64,000 bases of DNA, taken from positions 1-64,000 of the forward strand of contig NZ_JAHKQB010000019.1 of assembly GCF_018860625.1 (NCBI RefSeq), written 5' to 3'. Below are positions 44,799 to 53,881 of the stretch, piece after piece (the stretch's first letter is position 1; every line of letters begins with the position of its first letter). The position numbers were made by a program, and so were the translations under genes. The notes under the pieces are model-generated. The model was not told where the DNA came from. It searched no databases and saw only the letters and a program-made list of their open reading frames with translations. Source of the DNA: Paracoccus sp. C2R09. GTDB lineage: Bacteria; Pseudomonadota; Alphaproteobacteria; Rhodobacterales; Rhodobacteraceae.

Positions 44799-45517
44799 TC
44801 GGGCGCATCGCGGGCGTGATCCTGCACCGCGCGAACGATCACGTGCTGATCGATGTGCGCGGCGTCGGCTATATCGTGCATGTCAGCGAAAGGACTGCGG
44901 CGGGGCTGCCGCCCGTGGGTCAGGCGGCCGCGCTCTATACCGAGCTGATGGTGCGCGAGGATCTGCTGCAGCTGTTCGGCTTTCCGACCATGCTGGAAAA
45001 GGAATGGCACCGGCTGCTGACTTCGGTCCAAGGGGTGGGTGCGAAGGTGTCGCTGGCGATCCTGGGAACGCTTGGGGCCGAAGGGCTGTCGCGGGCGATC
45101 GCGCTTGGGGACTGGGCCTCGGTGCGCAAGGCGAATGGCGTGGGGCCGAAGCTTGCGCAGCGGATCGTGCTGGAACTGAAGGACAAGGCGCCGTCGGTCA
45201 TGGCGCTTGGGGGATCGTTGACGGTCGATGCGGGCGATGTGCTTGGCGGGGCGGATGCGGTCGAGACGGGCATCGAGCCCGTCGCGACCGCCGCCTCGGC
45301 GCCGGGCTCGATGCCCGGCACCGAGGCGCGCCCCCCGCGCAAACCTGCGCAGGACAGCGGGCAGGCGATGGCGGATGCGCTGTCGGCCCTGTCCAATCTG
45401 GGCTATGGTCCCTCCGAGGCGGCAGGTGCCGTGGCCGAGGCGCAGGCCGCGGAACCGACGGCTGCGACGCCTGCGTTGATCCGCGCGGCGCTGCGGCTTC
45501 TGGCGCCGAAGGACTGA
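44795..45517 (+). CDS. ruvA: Holliday junction branch migration protein RuvA
   Basis: The 240-residue protein has an OB domain ([20 protein letters not shown]), a helix-hairpin-helix core ([22 protein letters not shown]) and a C-terminal UBA-like domain that regulates RuvB ([16 protein letters not shown]). The linker at about residues 145-190 is longer and more Ala/Pro-rich than in E. coli RuvA (203 residues). It is translationally coupled to ruvC. Confidence 0.95.
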   Translation: MIGRIAGVILHRANDHVLIDVRGVGYIVHVSERTAAGLPPVGQAAALYTELMVREDLLQLFGFPTMLEKEWHRLLTSVQGVGAKVSLAILGTLGAEGLSRAIALGDWASVRKANGVGPKLAQRIVLELKDKAPSVMALGGSLTVDAGDVLGGADAVETGIEPVATAASAPGSMPGTEARPPRKPAQDSGQAMADALSALSNLGYGPSEAAGAVAEAQAAEPTAATPALIRAALRLLAPKD

Positions 45518-45532
45518 TCAGGGGGTCTGACG

Positions 45533-46447
45533 ATGGCGGGCAATATCAAGGTCTTCATGCTGATGGCGGCGCTGACGGCGCTTGTCATGGTGCTTGGCTG
45601 GATGATGGGCGGCATGACCGGTGCCATCCTTGCGCTGCTTCTGGCGGGGGGCATGAACTTCTTTGCCTTCTGGAACAGCGACAAGATGGTCCTGCGCCAG
45701 CAGGGCGCGGTCGAGCTGTCGCCCGGGCAGGGCGCCGAACTGTACCGGATGACCGCGGATCTGGCCCGCCGCGCCGATCTTCCGATGCCCAAGCTGTACC
45801 TGCTGCCGACCGAACAGCCGAACGCCTTCGCCACGGGTCGCAACCCGCAGAACGCTGCCGTGGCCGTCACCCAAGGGTTGCTGGACACGCTGGACCGGGA
45901 CGAGATCGCGGGCGTGATCGCGCATGAGCTGGCCCATATCAAGCATCGCGACACGCTGACCATGACCGTCACCGCGACCATGGCCGGTGCCATCGCGATG
46001 ATGGGCAACATGATGCTGTTCACCGGCGGACGCGAGGGGCGCGGGGGCGCGATCGGCGGGATCCTTGCCATGATCCTCGCCCCCATGGCCGCGATGCTGG
46101 TGCAGATGGCCATCTCCAGGGCCCGCGAATACGAGGCCGATGCCACCGGGGCGGAAATCTGCGGCAATCCGCGCGCGCTGGCCACGGCGCTGTCCTCGAT
46201 CGCGCGGGCGGCGGGGCGCAGCGTCAATGTCCCGGCCGAGCGCAATCCGGCGGCGGCGTCGATGTTCATCATCAACCCGCTTCATGCCATGCGCGCCGAC
46301 AAGCTGTTCGCCACCCATCCCCCGACCGAGGAACGCATCGCCCGCCTGATGGCGATGCAGCCCGCGCGGCCCGAACCGACCGCCACCAGCCGCATTCCGC
46401 GCAGCGGCGGCAATGACGGCGGCGCCGGCCCCTGGGGGCATGCATGA
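45533..46447 (+). CDS. htpX: membrane zinc metalloprotease HtpX
   Basis: The 304-residue M48 protease has two N-terminal helices (residues 8-50), the HELAH motif (His131-Glu132-His135) and the third zinc ligand Glu in [10 protein letters not shown]. It degrades misfolded membrane proteins together with FtsH. It is inserted between ruvA and ruvB; its stop overlaps the ruvB start by 4 bp (ATGA), so it is a true operon member here. Confidence 0.93.
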   Translation: MAGNIKVFMLMAALTALVMVLGWMMGGMTGAILALLLAGGMNFFAFWNSDKMVLRQQGAVELSPGQGAELYRMTADLARRADLPMPKLYLLPTEQPNAFATGRNPQNAAVAVTQGLLDTLDRDEIAGVIAHELAHIKHRDTLTMTVTATMAGAIAMMGNMMLFTGGREGRGGAIGGILAMILAPMAAMLVQMAISRAREYEADATGAEICGNPRALATALSSIARAAGRSVNVPAERNPAAASMFIINPLHAMRADKLFATHPPTEERIARLMAMQPARPEPTATSRIPRSGGNDGGAGPWGHA

Positions 46448-47475
46448 GCCAACCCGACCCGGTCCTCCGCCCCGACAAGATGGACGGCGATTTCGAGGAT
46501 CGCGCCCTTCGCCCGCAGAACCTGTCCGAATTCGTGGGCCAGGCCGAGGCGCGCGCCAACCTCAAGGTCTTCATCGAAAGCGCCAAGATGCGCGGCAAGG
46601 CGATGGACCACACGCTGTTCTTCGGGCCGCCGGGCCTGGGCAAGACCACGCTGGCGCAGATCATGGCGCGCGAACTGGGGGTGAACTTCCGCATGACCTC
46701 GGGGCCGGTGATCGCGCGCGCAGGCGACCTGGCCGCCATCCTGACCAATCTCGAGGCCCGCGACGTTCTGTTCATTGACGAGATCCACCGCATGAACCCG
46801 GCGGTCGAGGAGGTCCTCTATCCCGCGATGGAGGATTTCGAGCTGGACCTGGTGATCGGCGAGGGGCCTGCCGCCCGTACCGTCCGGATCGAGCTGCAGC
46901 CCTTCACGCTGGTCGGCGCGACCACGCGGCTGGGCCTGCTGACGACCCCCCTGCGCGACCGCTTCGGCATCCCGACCCGCCTGCAATTCTACGAGATCCC
47001 CGAGCTGGACCAGATCGTCCAGCGCGGCGCACGCATGATGGGCATCTCGGCCGATCAGGAGGGGACCTGGGAGATTGCCCGCCGGTCGCGCGGCACGCCC
47101 CGGATCGCGGGCAGGCTTCTGCGCCGCGTCGTCGATTTCGCGCTGGTCGAGGGTGACGGCCGCCTGACCCGAGAGATCGCGGACATGGCGCTGACGCGGC
47201 TGGGGGTGGACGACCTGGGCCTGGACGGGGCGGACCGACGATACATCTCGTTGATGGCCGAACATTACGCGGGCGGGCCTGTCGGGGTGGAAACCCTTTC
47301 GGCCGCGCTGTCCGAAAGCCGCGATGCGATCGAGGAGGTGATCGAGCCCTATCTGCTGCAGCAGGGCCTGATCGCGCGGACCCCGCGCGGGCGCCAGCTT
47401 GCATCTCGCGCATGGCGGCATCTGGGGCTGGAGGCGCCCCAGCCGCAGGGCCAGCAGACCCTGTTCGACGGCTGA
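46444..47475 (+). CDS. ruvB: Holliday junction branch migration ATPase RuvB
   Basis: The 343-residue AAA+ motor has Walker A GPPGLGKT, Walker B LFIDEIHR, sensor and arginine-finger segments (LRDRFGI), and the C-terminal winged helix ([12 protein letters not shown]). With RuvA it moves junctions for RuvC. Start overlaps htpX by 4 bp; ybgC follows 3 bp after the stop. Confidence 0.97.
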   Translation: MSQPDPVLRPDKMDGDFEDRALRPQNLSEFVGQAEARANLKVFIESAKMRGKAMDHTLFFGPPGLGKTTLAQIMARELGVNFRMTSGPVIARAGDLAAILTNLEARDVLFIDEIHRMNPAVEEVLYPAMEDFELDLVIGEGPAARTVRIELQPFTLVGATTRLGLLTTPLRDRFGIPTRLQFYEIPELDQIVQRGARMMGISADQEGTWEIARRSRGTPRIAGRLLRRVVDFALVEGDGRLTREIADMALTRLGVDDLGLDGADRRYISLMAEHYAGGPVGVETLSAALSESRDAIEEVIEPYLLQQGLIARTPRGRQLASRAWRHLGLEAPQPQGQQTLFDG

Positions 47476-47478
47476 ACG

Positions 47479-47868
47479 ATGACGCATGACCTGACCCTGC
47501 GCGTCTATTACGAGGATACCGACCTTGCCGGGATCGTCTATTACGCCAACTATCTGAAGTTCATCGAGCGGGGGCGCAGCGAATGGCTGCGCGATCTGGA
47601 CATCGACCAGCTTGCCCTGAAGGATCAGGGGCTGGTCTTTGCCGTTCGCCGGGTCGAGGCCGATTACCTGCGTCCCGCGATCTTCGACGACCTGTTGACG
47701 GTCCGCACCCGCCTGTCCGATCATTCGCCCGCGCGGATCACCGTGGACCAGGAGGTGCTGCGGGGCGACGAGACCCTGTTCCGGGCCAGGGTCGTGATCG
47801 CCTGCCTTGCGGCATCGGGGCGCCCGGCGCGGCTTCCGGCCGGGCTGGTCGCATGTCTGACCGGCTGA
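47479..47868 (+). CDS. ybgC: acyl-CoA thioesterase of the Tol-Pal system (YbgC)
   Basis: The 129-residue hot-dog-fold protein has the active Asp in YYEDTDLAGIVYYANYLKF, shown in part, the signature of the 4-hydroxybenzoyl-CoA thioesterase family. It is the first gene of the Tol-Pal group and starts 3 bp after ruvB. Its substrate in the cell is an acyl-CoA or acyl-ACP, perhaps for phospholipid synthesis. An intergenic gap of 149 bp to tolQ likely holds a further promoter (CCCTAGGAACGCGCTAG at about 47941-47957). Confidence 0.9.
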   Translation: MTHDLTLRVYYEDTDLAGIVYYANYLKFIERGRSEWLRDLDIDQLALKDQGLVFAVRRVEADYLRPAIFDDLLTVRTRLSDHSPARITVDQEVLRGDETLFRARVVIACLAASGRPARLPAGLVACLTG

Positions 47869-48017
47869 GGCAAAAGCGGCACATTCCCCGCGGCCCGTGG
47901 TTCGGGTGACGCCATTGTGTTGCGCCGGGGGATGAAACCTGCCCTAGGAACGCGCTAGAAACCGCGCGACACCGGGCCGCATCCGCGCGCCCGGTCCATG
48001 ACGATGAGGCAGTGACT

Positions 48018-48710
48018 ATGGAACCCATTCAGGCCGCCGAGGCCATCGATTTTTCGGTCGTGGCGCTGTTCATGCGCGCATCCCTGACCGTGCAGGTGGT
48101 GATGATCGTGCTGATCGTCGCATCCGTCTGGGCCTGGGCGATCATCATCCAGAAGTTCCTGGCCTTCACCCGCGCCCGGCGCGAGGCGGCAAAGTTCGAC
48201 CGCGCCTTCTGGTCGGGCGAACCGCTGGACGATCTGTATGACCAGCTGGGCGACCGCCCGCGCGGGGCCTCGGCCCGGATCTTTGCCGCGGGCATGACCG
48301 AATGGCGCCGCAGCCACCGCGATGACGGGCGACTGATCCCCGGCGGCATCGCCCGGATCGACCGGGCTATGAACGTGGCCATCCAGCGCGAGGAAGGCCG
48401 CCTGTTCCGGGGCCTGTCCTTCCTTGCCACCGTCGGTTCCACCGCGCCGTTCATCGGTCTGTTCGGGACCGTCTGGGGGATCAAGACCGCGTTCGAGGGT
48501 ATCGCCCTGTCGCAGGACACCAGCCTTGCCGTCGTCGCACCGGGCATCGCCGAGGCGCTTCTGGCGACGGCCCTGGGTCTTGTCGCGGCCATTCCGGCGG
48601 TCGTCTTCTACAACAAGCTGTCGGGCGATGCCGAACGCATCACCGGCGGGTGGGAGCAGTTCTCGGACGAATTTTCGACCCTGCTGTCGCGCCAGATGGA
48701 CGAGGCCTGA
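48018..48710 (+). CDS. tolQ: Tol-Pal proton channel subunit TolQ
   Basis: The 230-residue inner-membrane protein has three helices (about residues 18-43, 140-160, 175-195). The FLATVGSTAPFIGLFGTVWGI region is the ExbB/TolQ hallmark. With TolR it uses the proton gradient to energise TolA. ATG 48018 is preferred to a GTG 6 nt upstream. tolR follows 3 bp later. Confidence 0.93.
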   Translation: MEPIQAAEAIDFSVVALFMRASLTVQVVMIVLIVASVWAWAIIIQKFLAFTRARREAAKFDRAFWSGEPLDDLYDQLGDRPRGASARIFAAGMTEWRRSHRDDGRLIPGGIARIDRAMNVAIQREEGRLFRGLSFLATVGSTAPFIGLFGTVWGIKTAFEGIALSQDTSLAVVAPGIAEALLATALGLVAAIPAVVFYNKLSGDAERITGGWEQFSDEFSTLLSRQMDEA

Positions 48711-48713
48711 TCC

Positions 48714-49163
48714 ATGGCCGGTCAGGTGGTCAAGCGGGTCCGCAGCAAGGGACGCAGGCGCAACCAGCCCATGTCCGAGATCAACGTCACGCCCTTCGTG
48801 GACGTGATGCTGGTGCTTCTGGTGATCTTCATGGTCGCGGCGCCGCTGATGACGGCGGGCGTGCCGCTGAACCTGCCGGAAACGGCGGCCAGCGCGGTCC
48901 CGACCGAGCAGGAGGAGCCGCTGGTGATCTCGATCCCGGCAGAGGGCCAGATGAGCGTCATGGACCGCGCCGTCGATGATGCCGGCCTGCTGCCCGCCCT
49001 GCGCGAGGTGCTGGAGACGCGGCAATCGGCCCGCGTCTATCTGCGCGCGGATGGCGGCATTCCCTATTCCCGCGTGGTGCAGATCATGGGCGCGCTGAAC
49101 GCCGCGGGCATCACCGACATCGTTCTGGTCACCGAAACCGGCGGCCCCCGGATGGACGGCTGA
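48714..49163 (+). CDS. tolR: Tol-Pal proton channel subunit TolR
   Basis: The 149-residue protein has one helix (about residues 25-45) with the proton-carrying Asp in NVTPFVDVMLVLLVIFMV. The periplasmic domain follows. The start lies 3 bp after tolQ and the stop 2 bp before tolA. Confidence 0.94.
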   Translation: MAGQVVKRVRSKGRRRNQPMSEINVTPFVDVMLVLLVIFMVAAPLMTAGVPLNLPETAASAVPTEQEEPLVISIPAEGQMSVMDRAVDDAGLLPALREVLETRQSARVYLRADGGIPYSRVVQIMGALNAAGITDIVLVTETGGPRMDG

Positions 49164-49165
49164 CC

Positions 49166-51049
49166 ATGGCGGATCGCGACGAGAGGATCGGCTGGTGGGT
49201 CTCGGGCGGCGTGCATGGCGCGCTGCTGGTGGCGCTGATCCTTGGCGGTGCGCTGTTCCGTCCCCAGCCGGGACCGGGAACGCGCAGCACGCAGGTATCC
49301 ACGATCAGCGGGGCCGAGTTCGAAGCCTTGGCCGCTGCTGCGCGCGGATCGGGCCCGGTGGGCGCGAATGCGACCGATATCGACCAGATGACCAACCCCG
49401 CCGAGCCCGAAGCCGAAGCCGCGCGGCCCGCCCCGGCATCGCCCCCCGCGACGGATGATGCGGCCGAGCTGTCGGCCCCGGACCGATCCGAGCCCGCCCC
49501 CGATCTGAGCGATTTCGAGCCGCGCGATCCGGTCGCGGTCACGACCGATCTGCCCGATCCGACGGCCCCCGCGACCCCCGAGGCGCTGCCCGACCTGCCC
49601 CGGGCGACCGACGCCCCGCAGACGGGCCGCAGCGCTGCGGTTCCGGTGGCCCCTGCGCCGGACGAGGTGGCCGAACCCGTCGCCCCGCGCTCTGCGCTGG
49701 CGCTCGATCAATCACGGAACCCGCAATCGCGTCCCGATGGGCTAGTCGAGGCATATCGCCAGCGCCAGGCCGAAGCTGCAGCCGCCGAGGCTGCAGCAGC
49801 TGCGCAACGTGAAGCTGCTGCGGAGGCTGCGCGGGCCGAAGCCGCACGGGCGGAAGCTGCGCGGGCCGAAGCTGCGCGGGCCGAAGCTGCGCAGCAGGCC
49901 GCGGATGCGCAAGCAGAGGCACAGGCCGAGGCCCGTGCGCAGGCTGAGGCTGAGGCGGAGGCACAACGCCGCGCCGCCGCCGAAGAGGCTGAAGCCCGCG
50001 AAGCGGCGGAGGCTGCCGAGGCGCGCCAGCGCGCCGAAGAGGAACGGCAGGCCGCCGAAGCTGAACGCCGTGCTGAGGAAGAGCGCCGTGCCACCGAGGC
50101 CGCGCAAGCGGAACGCCGTGCGGAAGAGGCTGCGGAAGCGGAACGTCGGGCCGAGGCCGAGCGTCAGGCCGCCGAGGCCGAACGCCGTGCCGAAGAGGAA
50201 CGCCGCGCGGCGGAAGCCGCCGAAGCCGCTGAAGAAGAGCGTCGTGCCGAAGCCGAGCGCCGCGCAGAGGAAGAACGTCGCGCCGCGGAGGCCGCCGAGG
50301 CCGAGCGCCGCGCGGAAGAAGAGCGCCGCGCTGCGGAAGCCGCGGAAACCGCTGAAGAAGAACGCCGTGCCGAAGCCGAACGTCGCGCCGAGGAGGAGCG
50401 CCGCGCGGCAGAGGCCGCCGAAGCCGACCGCCAGGCGCTGGAGGACGCGCTCCGCGAGGCGCAGGGCGCAGGCGGCGGTGCGGATGGCACGGACACGGCC
50501 GCAGGTGCCGATGCCTTCGGCGACAGCCAGAGCATCGAGGGCGGCAGCGGTGCCTCGGCCGAGATGGACCCCCTTGCGGCCGCACTTGCGGGCGCGATGT
50601 CGGCGGGTTCGGGGACCGAGGATGCGGGCGGCGCCGCCCCCGCGGCTGCACCGAACCAGCTGGTCCCGGGCGATATCCGCCCCTCGACCCTTCCCGATCC
50701 GTCGCAGCAGGGGGCGCTGCCCCTTGGCGATCCTCTGTCCCAATCCGAACGCGACGAGCTGCGCTTTGCCATCCACGATTGCTGGAACAAGGGGCTGCTG
50801 TCGGTCGAGGCTTCGCAGATGACCGTCTCGGTCGGGGTGCGCCTGTCCCCCGAGGGCATCCCCGAACAGGACAGCCTGCGCATGGCCGGATATCGTGGCG
50901 GATCGGAAGGGGCCGCCCAGCAGGCATTCGAGATCGCAAGCCGCGCCATATTGATGTGCGGGCGGGCAGGTTTCGACCTGCCGATGTCGAAATACGGGCG
51001 TTGGCGCGACATCGTCGTCGATTTCCGCCCCGATGGTGTCGAGTTCTGA
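49166..51049 (+). CDS. tolA: Tol-Pal energy transducer TolA with repeat-rich coiled coil
   Basis: The 627-residue protein has an N-terminal membrane helix (about residues 10-31) and a Pro/Ala-rich stretch to about residue 185. A long Ala/Glu/Arg coiled coil follows (about 190-435), then a linker, then the globular C-terminal domain (about 520-627; AIHDCWNKGLLS, MCGRAGFDLP). The two cysteines in that domain are conserved in TolA. It is longer than E. coli TolA (421 residues) because of internal repeats (see 49829-49888 and 50177-50422). It spans the periplasm and links TolQR to Pal. tolB follows 51 bp later. Confidence 0.92.
   Translation: MADRDERIGWWVSGGVHGALLVALILGGALFRPQPGPGTRSTQVSTISGAEFEALAAAARGSGPVGANATDIDQMTNPAEPEAEAARPAPASPPATDDAAELSAPDRSEPAPDLSDFEPRDPVAVTTDLPDPTAPATPEALPDLPRATDAPQTGRSAAVPVAPAPDEVAEPVAPRSALALDQSRNPQSRPDGLVEAYRQRQAEAAAAEAAAAAQREAAAEAARAEAARAEAARAEAARAEAAQQAADAQAEAQAEARAQAEAEAEAQRRAAAEEAEAREAAEAAEARQRAEEERQAAEAERRAEEERRATEAAQAERRAEEAAEAERRAEAERQAAEAERRAEEERRAAEAAEAAEEERRAEAERRAEEERRAAEAAEAERRAEEERRAAEAAETAEEERRAEAERRAEEERRAAEAAEADRQALEDALREAQGAGGGADGTDTAAGADAFGDSQSIEGGSGASAEMDPLAAALAGAMSAGSGTEDAGGAAPAAAPNQLVPGDIRPSTLPDPSQQGALPLGDPLSQSERDELRFAIHDCWNKGLLSVEASQMTVSVGVRLSPEGIPEQDSLRMAGYRGGSEGAAQQAFEIASRAILMCGRAGFDLPMSKYGRWRDIVVDFRPDGVEF
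49829..49888 (+). repeat. 15-bp tandem repeats in tolA
   Basis: Four copies of a 15-bp unit encode ARAEA; the last two (49859-49873 and 49874-49888) are identical. They extend the coiled coil by five residues each, so copy number can change without frameshift. Confidence 0.85.
50177..50422 (+). repeat. 123-bp tandem duplication in tolA
   Basis: Residues 338-378 and 379-419 are two copies of a 41-residue unit, itself made of a 25- and a 16-residue block beginning AERRAEEERRAAEAAE. The copies differ by one residue (Ala to Thr) but by many silent bases. Confidence 0.85.
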
Positions 51050-51100
51050 TAATGCACCGACATCTTTTGCTTTTCGCAGACCCAAGGTAATGAGGTTTCC

Positions 51101-52429
51101 ATGTTCCGCCCCCTGATCCTCGCCTCGACCTTCCTGACCGCCGGCCTGGCCGCGACGGTCCTGCCCGTCATGCCCGCCCATGCGCAGGACGAACCCCTGC
51201 GGATCGAAATCACCGACGGGGTGATCGAGCCTATGAGCATCGCGATCCCCGCCTTTCACGGCGACGAGGAGGTCGCGGCCAAAGTGCGACAGGTCGTGGC
51301 CGACGACCTGACCGGAACGGGCCTCTTTTCCGAGATCCCGGCCGAGGCGCAGGTCGCCCGTCCGGGCAGCTTCGCGGAACCCGTCAGCTACGAGGATTGG
51401 CGCGCGGTCGACGCGCAGGCGCTGGTCACCGCCGAGGTCCGCCAGATGGGCGAGAACATCTCGGTCCGGTTCCGCCTGTTCGACGTCATCTCGGGGCAGC
51501 CACAGGGCGACGGGATGCAGTTCGATGCCCGCGCCGCCGATTGGCGCCGCGCGGCCCACAAGATCGCGGACCAGGTCTATGCCCGCCTGACCGGCGAACG
51601 GCCCTATTTCGACAGCCGTATCGCCTTCGTCCAGGAAACCGGTCCGAAAAGCGCGCGGATCAAGCGCATCGGGGTCATGGATTACGACGGCAAGAATACG
51701 TTGTGGATGACCAATGGCGCCTCGCTGGTGCTGGCGCCCAAATTCTCGCCCGACGGGACCAAGATCCTCTATACCAGCTATGACAGCGGCTTTCCGCAGA
51801 TCCGCCTGCTGGACGTGGCGACGGTCACGTCGCGGGCGTTGACGCAGGACGCGCAGGCGATGTCCTTCTCGCCCAGCTTCGGTCCCAAGGGGCAGTCGAT
51901 CGTCTACAGTCGCGAACAGGGCGGCAATACCGACATCTGGCTGATGGCACCCAATACCGGCGCGGGTCGCCCGCTGACCGACGCCCCCTCGATCGAGACC
52001 TCGCCCAGCTTCAGCCCCGACGGGCAGCGCATCGTCTTCGAGAGCGACCGTTCCGGCAGCCCGCAGCTCTATATCATGGGGGTGGATGGCGGCGAGCCGG
52101 TGCGCATCAGCTTCGGCGACGGGCGCTATGGCAGCCCGGTCTGGTCGCCCAAGGGGGACATGATCGCATTCACCAAGCAGGTCGGCGACCGCTTCCATAT
52201 CGGGATCATGCGGACCGACGGCTCGGGCGAGAAGATGCTGACCGAATCCTTCCTTGACGAGGGTCCGACCTGGGCCCCCAATGGGCGTGTCGTCATGTTC
52301 ACGCGGGTGACGCCCGGCGGGAACGGCCAGCCGCGCCTGCATTCCGTGGACATCACGGGTCGCAACATGCGCCCGATGAACCTCGATTTCGCCGCCTCGG
52401 ACCCGTCCTGGGGTCCCCTGATGCAATGA
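51101..52429 (+). CDS. tolB: Tol-Pal periplasmic beta-propeller protein TolB
   Basis: The 442-residue protein has a signal peptide (residues 1-27, ending AHA). An N-terminal alpha/beta domain follows (VADDLTGTGLFSEI), then a six-bladed propeller with repeated SPDG.KI.Y.S segments (FSPDGTKILYTSY, FSPDGQRIVFESDRSG). It binds Pal and TolA. Pal follows 7 bp later. Confidence 0.95.
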   Translation: MFRPLILASTFLTAGLAATVLPVMPAHAQDEPLRIEITDGVIEPMSIAIPAFHGDEEVAAKVRQVVADDLTGTGLFSEIPAEAQVARPGSFAEPVSYEDWRAVDAQALVTAEVRQMGENISVRFRLFDVISGQPQGDGMQFDARAADWRRAAHKIADQVYARLTGERPYFDSRIAFVQETGPKSARIKRIGVMDYDGKNTLWMTNGASLVLAPKFSPDGTKILYTSYDSGFPQIRLLDVATVTSRALTQDAQAMSFSPSFGPKGQSIVYSREQGGNTDIWLMAPNTGAGRPLTDAPSIETSPSFSPDGQRIVFESDRSGSPQLYIMGVDGGEPVRISFGDGRYGSPVWSPKGDMIAFTKQVGDRFHIGIMRTDGSGEKMLTESFLDEGPTWAPNGRVVMFTRVTPGGNGQPRLHSVDITGRNMRPMNLDFAASDPSWGPLMQ

Positions 52430-52436
52430 GGACCAG

Positions 52437-52976
52437 ATGATCAACGCCGCGACGAAACCCGCCCTGCTGATGGCCCTTCTGGGCCTTGCCGCCTGTGCCC
52501 AGCCTGCACCCCAATCCGCCGCCCCTGTGGTCGATCCCTATGCCAATACCGGCGGCGGGGCGGTCTTTCAGGGCAATGTGGCGACGGGCAGCCTGGGCAA
52601 CCAGGCCACGGCCGAATATTTCCGTTCGGAGGTCGGGGACACGGTGCTGTTCGCCGCCGATCAGACCACGCTGGATGCCGATGCCCGCGCGATCCTTGCG
52701 CGTCAGGCGCAATGGCTGAACAGCCATGGCGGTTTCCAGGCGGTGGTCCAGGGCCATGCCGAGGAGACCGGCACCCGCGAATACAACCTTGCCCTGGGCG
52801 CGCGCCGCGCCAGCGCCGTTCAGGAATACCTCGTGGCCGAGGGCGTGTCGCCCGGTCGCATCCGCACGCTGTCCTTCGGCAAGGAACGTCCCGCGGCGAC
52901 CTGCTCGGACGAGAGCTGCTGGTCGCGCAACCGCCGCGCCGTCACCGTGGTCAGCGAAGCAGGCCCCGGGGCATGA
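52437..52976 (+). CDS. pal: peptidoglycan-associated lipoprotein Pal
   Basis: The 179-residue lipoprotein has a lipobox ending at Cys20 (LLGLAAC). The OmpA domain follows (GDTVLFAADQTTLDADARAILARQ in part; QGHAEETGTREYN). It anchors the outer membrane to peptidoglycan. Two further cysteines (ATCSDESCW) near the end may form a disulfide. The stop overlaps the cpoB start (ATGA). Confidence 0.95.
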   Translation: MINAATKPALLMALLGLAACAQPAPQSAAPVVDPYANTGGGAVFQGNVATGSLGNQATAEYFRSEVGDTVLFAADQTTLDADARAILARQAQWLNSHGGFQAVVQGHAEETGTREYNLALGARRASAVQEYLVAEGVSPGRIRTLSFGKERPAATCSDESCWSRNRRAVTVVSEAGPGA

Positions 52977-53881
52977 TCCGCAAGATCGCGCTGACGCTGT
53001 TCCTCGGGCTTGGCACGCCCGCACTGGCGCAACCCGCGCCGGACCAGGCGACCCTGGCCGATCTGCGCGCCGAACTGACGGTGCTGCAGGGGAACCTGAC
53101 GACCCTTCGGGCCGAGCTGGTGGGTTCGGGAACCTCGGGCATCCGCGCGGCAGGCGGGGCTTCGGCCATCGACCGGATGAACGCGATGGAGGCGCAGCTG
53201 CGCCGCCTGACCAATCAGGCCGAACAGCTGCAGAACCGCGTGGGTCGCATCGCCGCCGAGAATGAACGGCGGCTGGCCGACATGGAGTTCCGCCTGTGCG
53301 AGATGGAGCAGGGCTGCGATCTGTCCAAGCTGACGATGACCGCGGGCGCGGGCGGGGTGACGCCGGAACTGCTGCCCGCGAACCCGTCCGAACGCCCCGC
53401 ATCCGACCCCGCCTCGACCGAGGCCGAGCGCAGCGATTTCGAGTCCGCCGAGGCCGCCCTGTCCGAGGGCGATCACCTGCGCGCGGCCCGCATGTTCGGG
53501 GCCGTCGCGGAAAACCATGCAGGCGGCCCCCTGACCGCCGAGGCCCTGTTCCGCCGGGGCCAGGCATTCGAGCTTGCGGGCCAGCCCCGTGACGCCGCCG
53601 CCGCCTGGCTGGAAGGTTTCGCCGCCGATCCGGACGGATCTCGGGGCGGGGCCAGCCTTCTGGGCATCGCCCGCGTGATCGAGGGCGAGGGCGACCGCAC
53701 CGCATCCTGCCTGTACCTGGCCGAGATCCCGGCCCGCTTCCCCGGTTCCCCCGAGGCTGCGACCGCGCTTGCCAGCGCCGAGCGCCTGGGCTGCGGAACT
53801 GCCGACCTGGGTGCGCTGGACCCGTTGCTGGACACCGGCCTCGACCCCGAGGCGGCTGCGGACATGGCCGTGCATGAGTGA
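52973..53881 (+). CDS. cpoB: Tol-Pal coordinator CpoB (YbgF)
   Basis: The 302-residue periplasmic protein has a signal peptide (residues 1-20, ending ALAQ), a coiled-coil trimerisation region (about 25-100) and TPR-like helices (about 150-290; FESAEAALSEGDHLRAARMF in part). It links Tol-Pal to peptidoglycan synthesis at the septum in E. coli. Start overlaps pal; the end overlaps tilS by 8 bp. Confidence 0.88.
   Translation: MIRKIALTLFLGLGTPALAQPAPDQATLADLRAELTVLQGNLTTLRAELVGSGTSGIRAAGGASAIDRMNAMEAQLRRLTNQAEQLQNRVGRIAAENERRLADMEFRLCEMEQGCDLSKLTMTAGAGGVTPELLPANPSERPASDPASTEAERSDFESAEAALSEGDHLRAARMFGAVAENHAGGPLTAEALFRRGQAFELAGQPRDAAAAWLEGFAADPDGSRGGASLLGIARVIEGEGDRTASCLYLAEIPARFPGSPEAATALASAERLGCGTADLGALDPLLDTGLDPEAAADMAVHE

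Noticed and set aside
49829..50422. CRISPR-like or mobile repeat array
   Set aside because: The repeats are in-frame coding repeats of the TolA coiled coil, without spacers.
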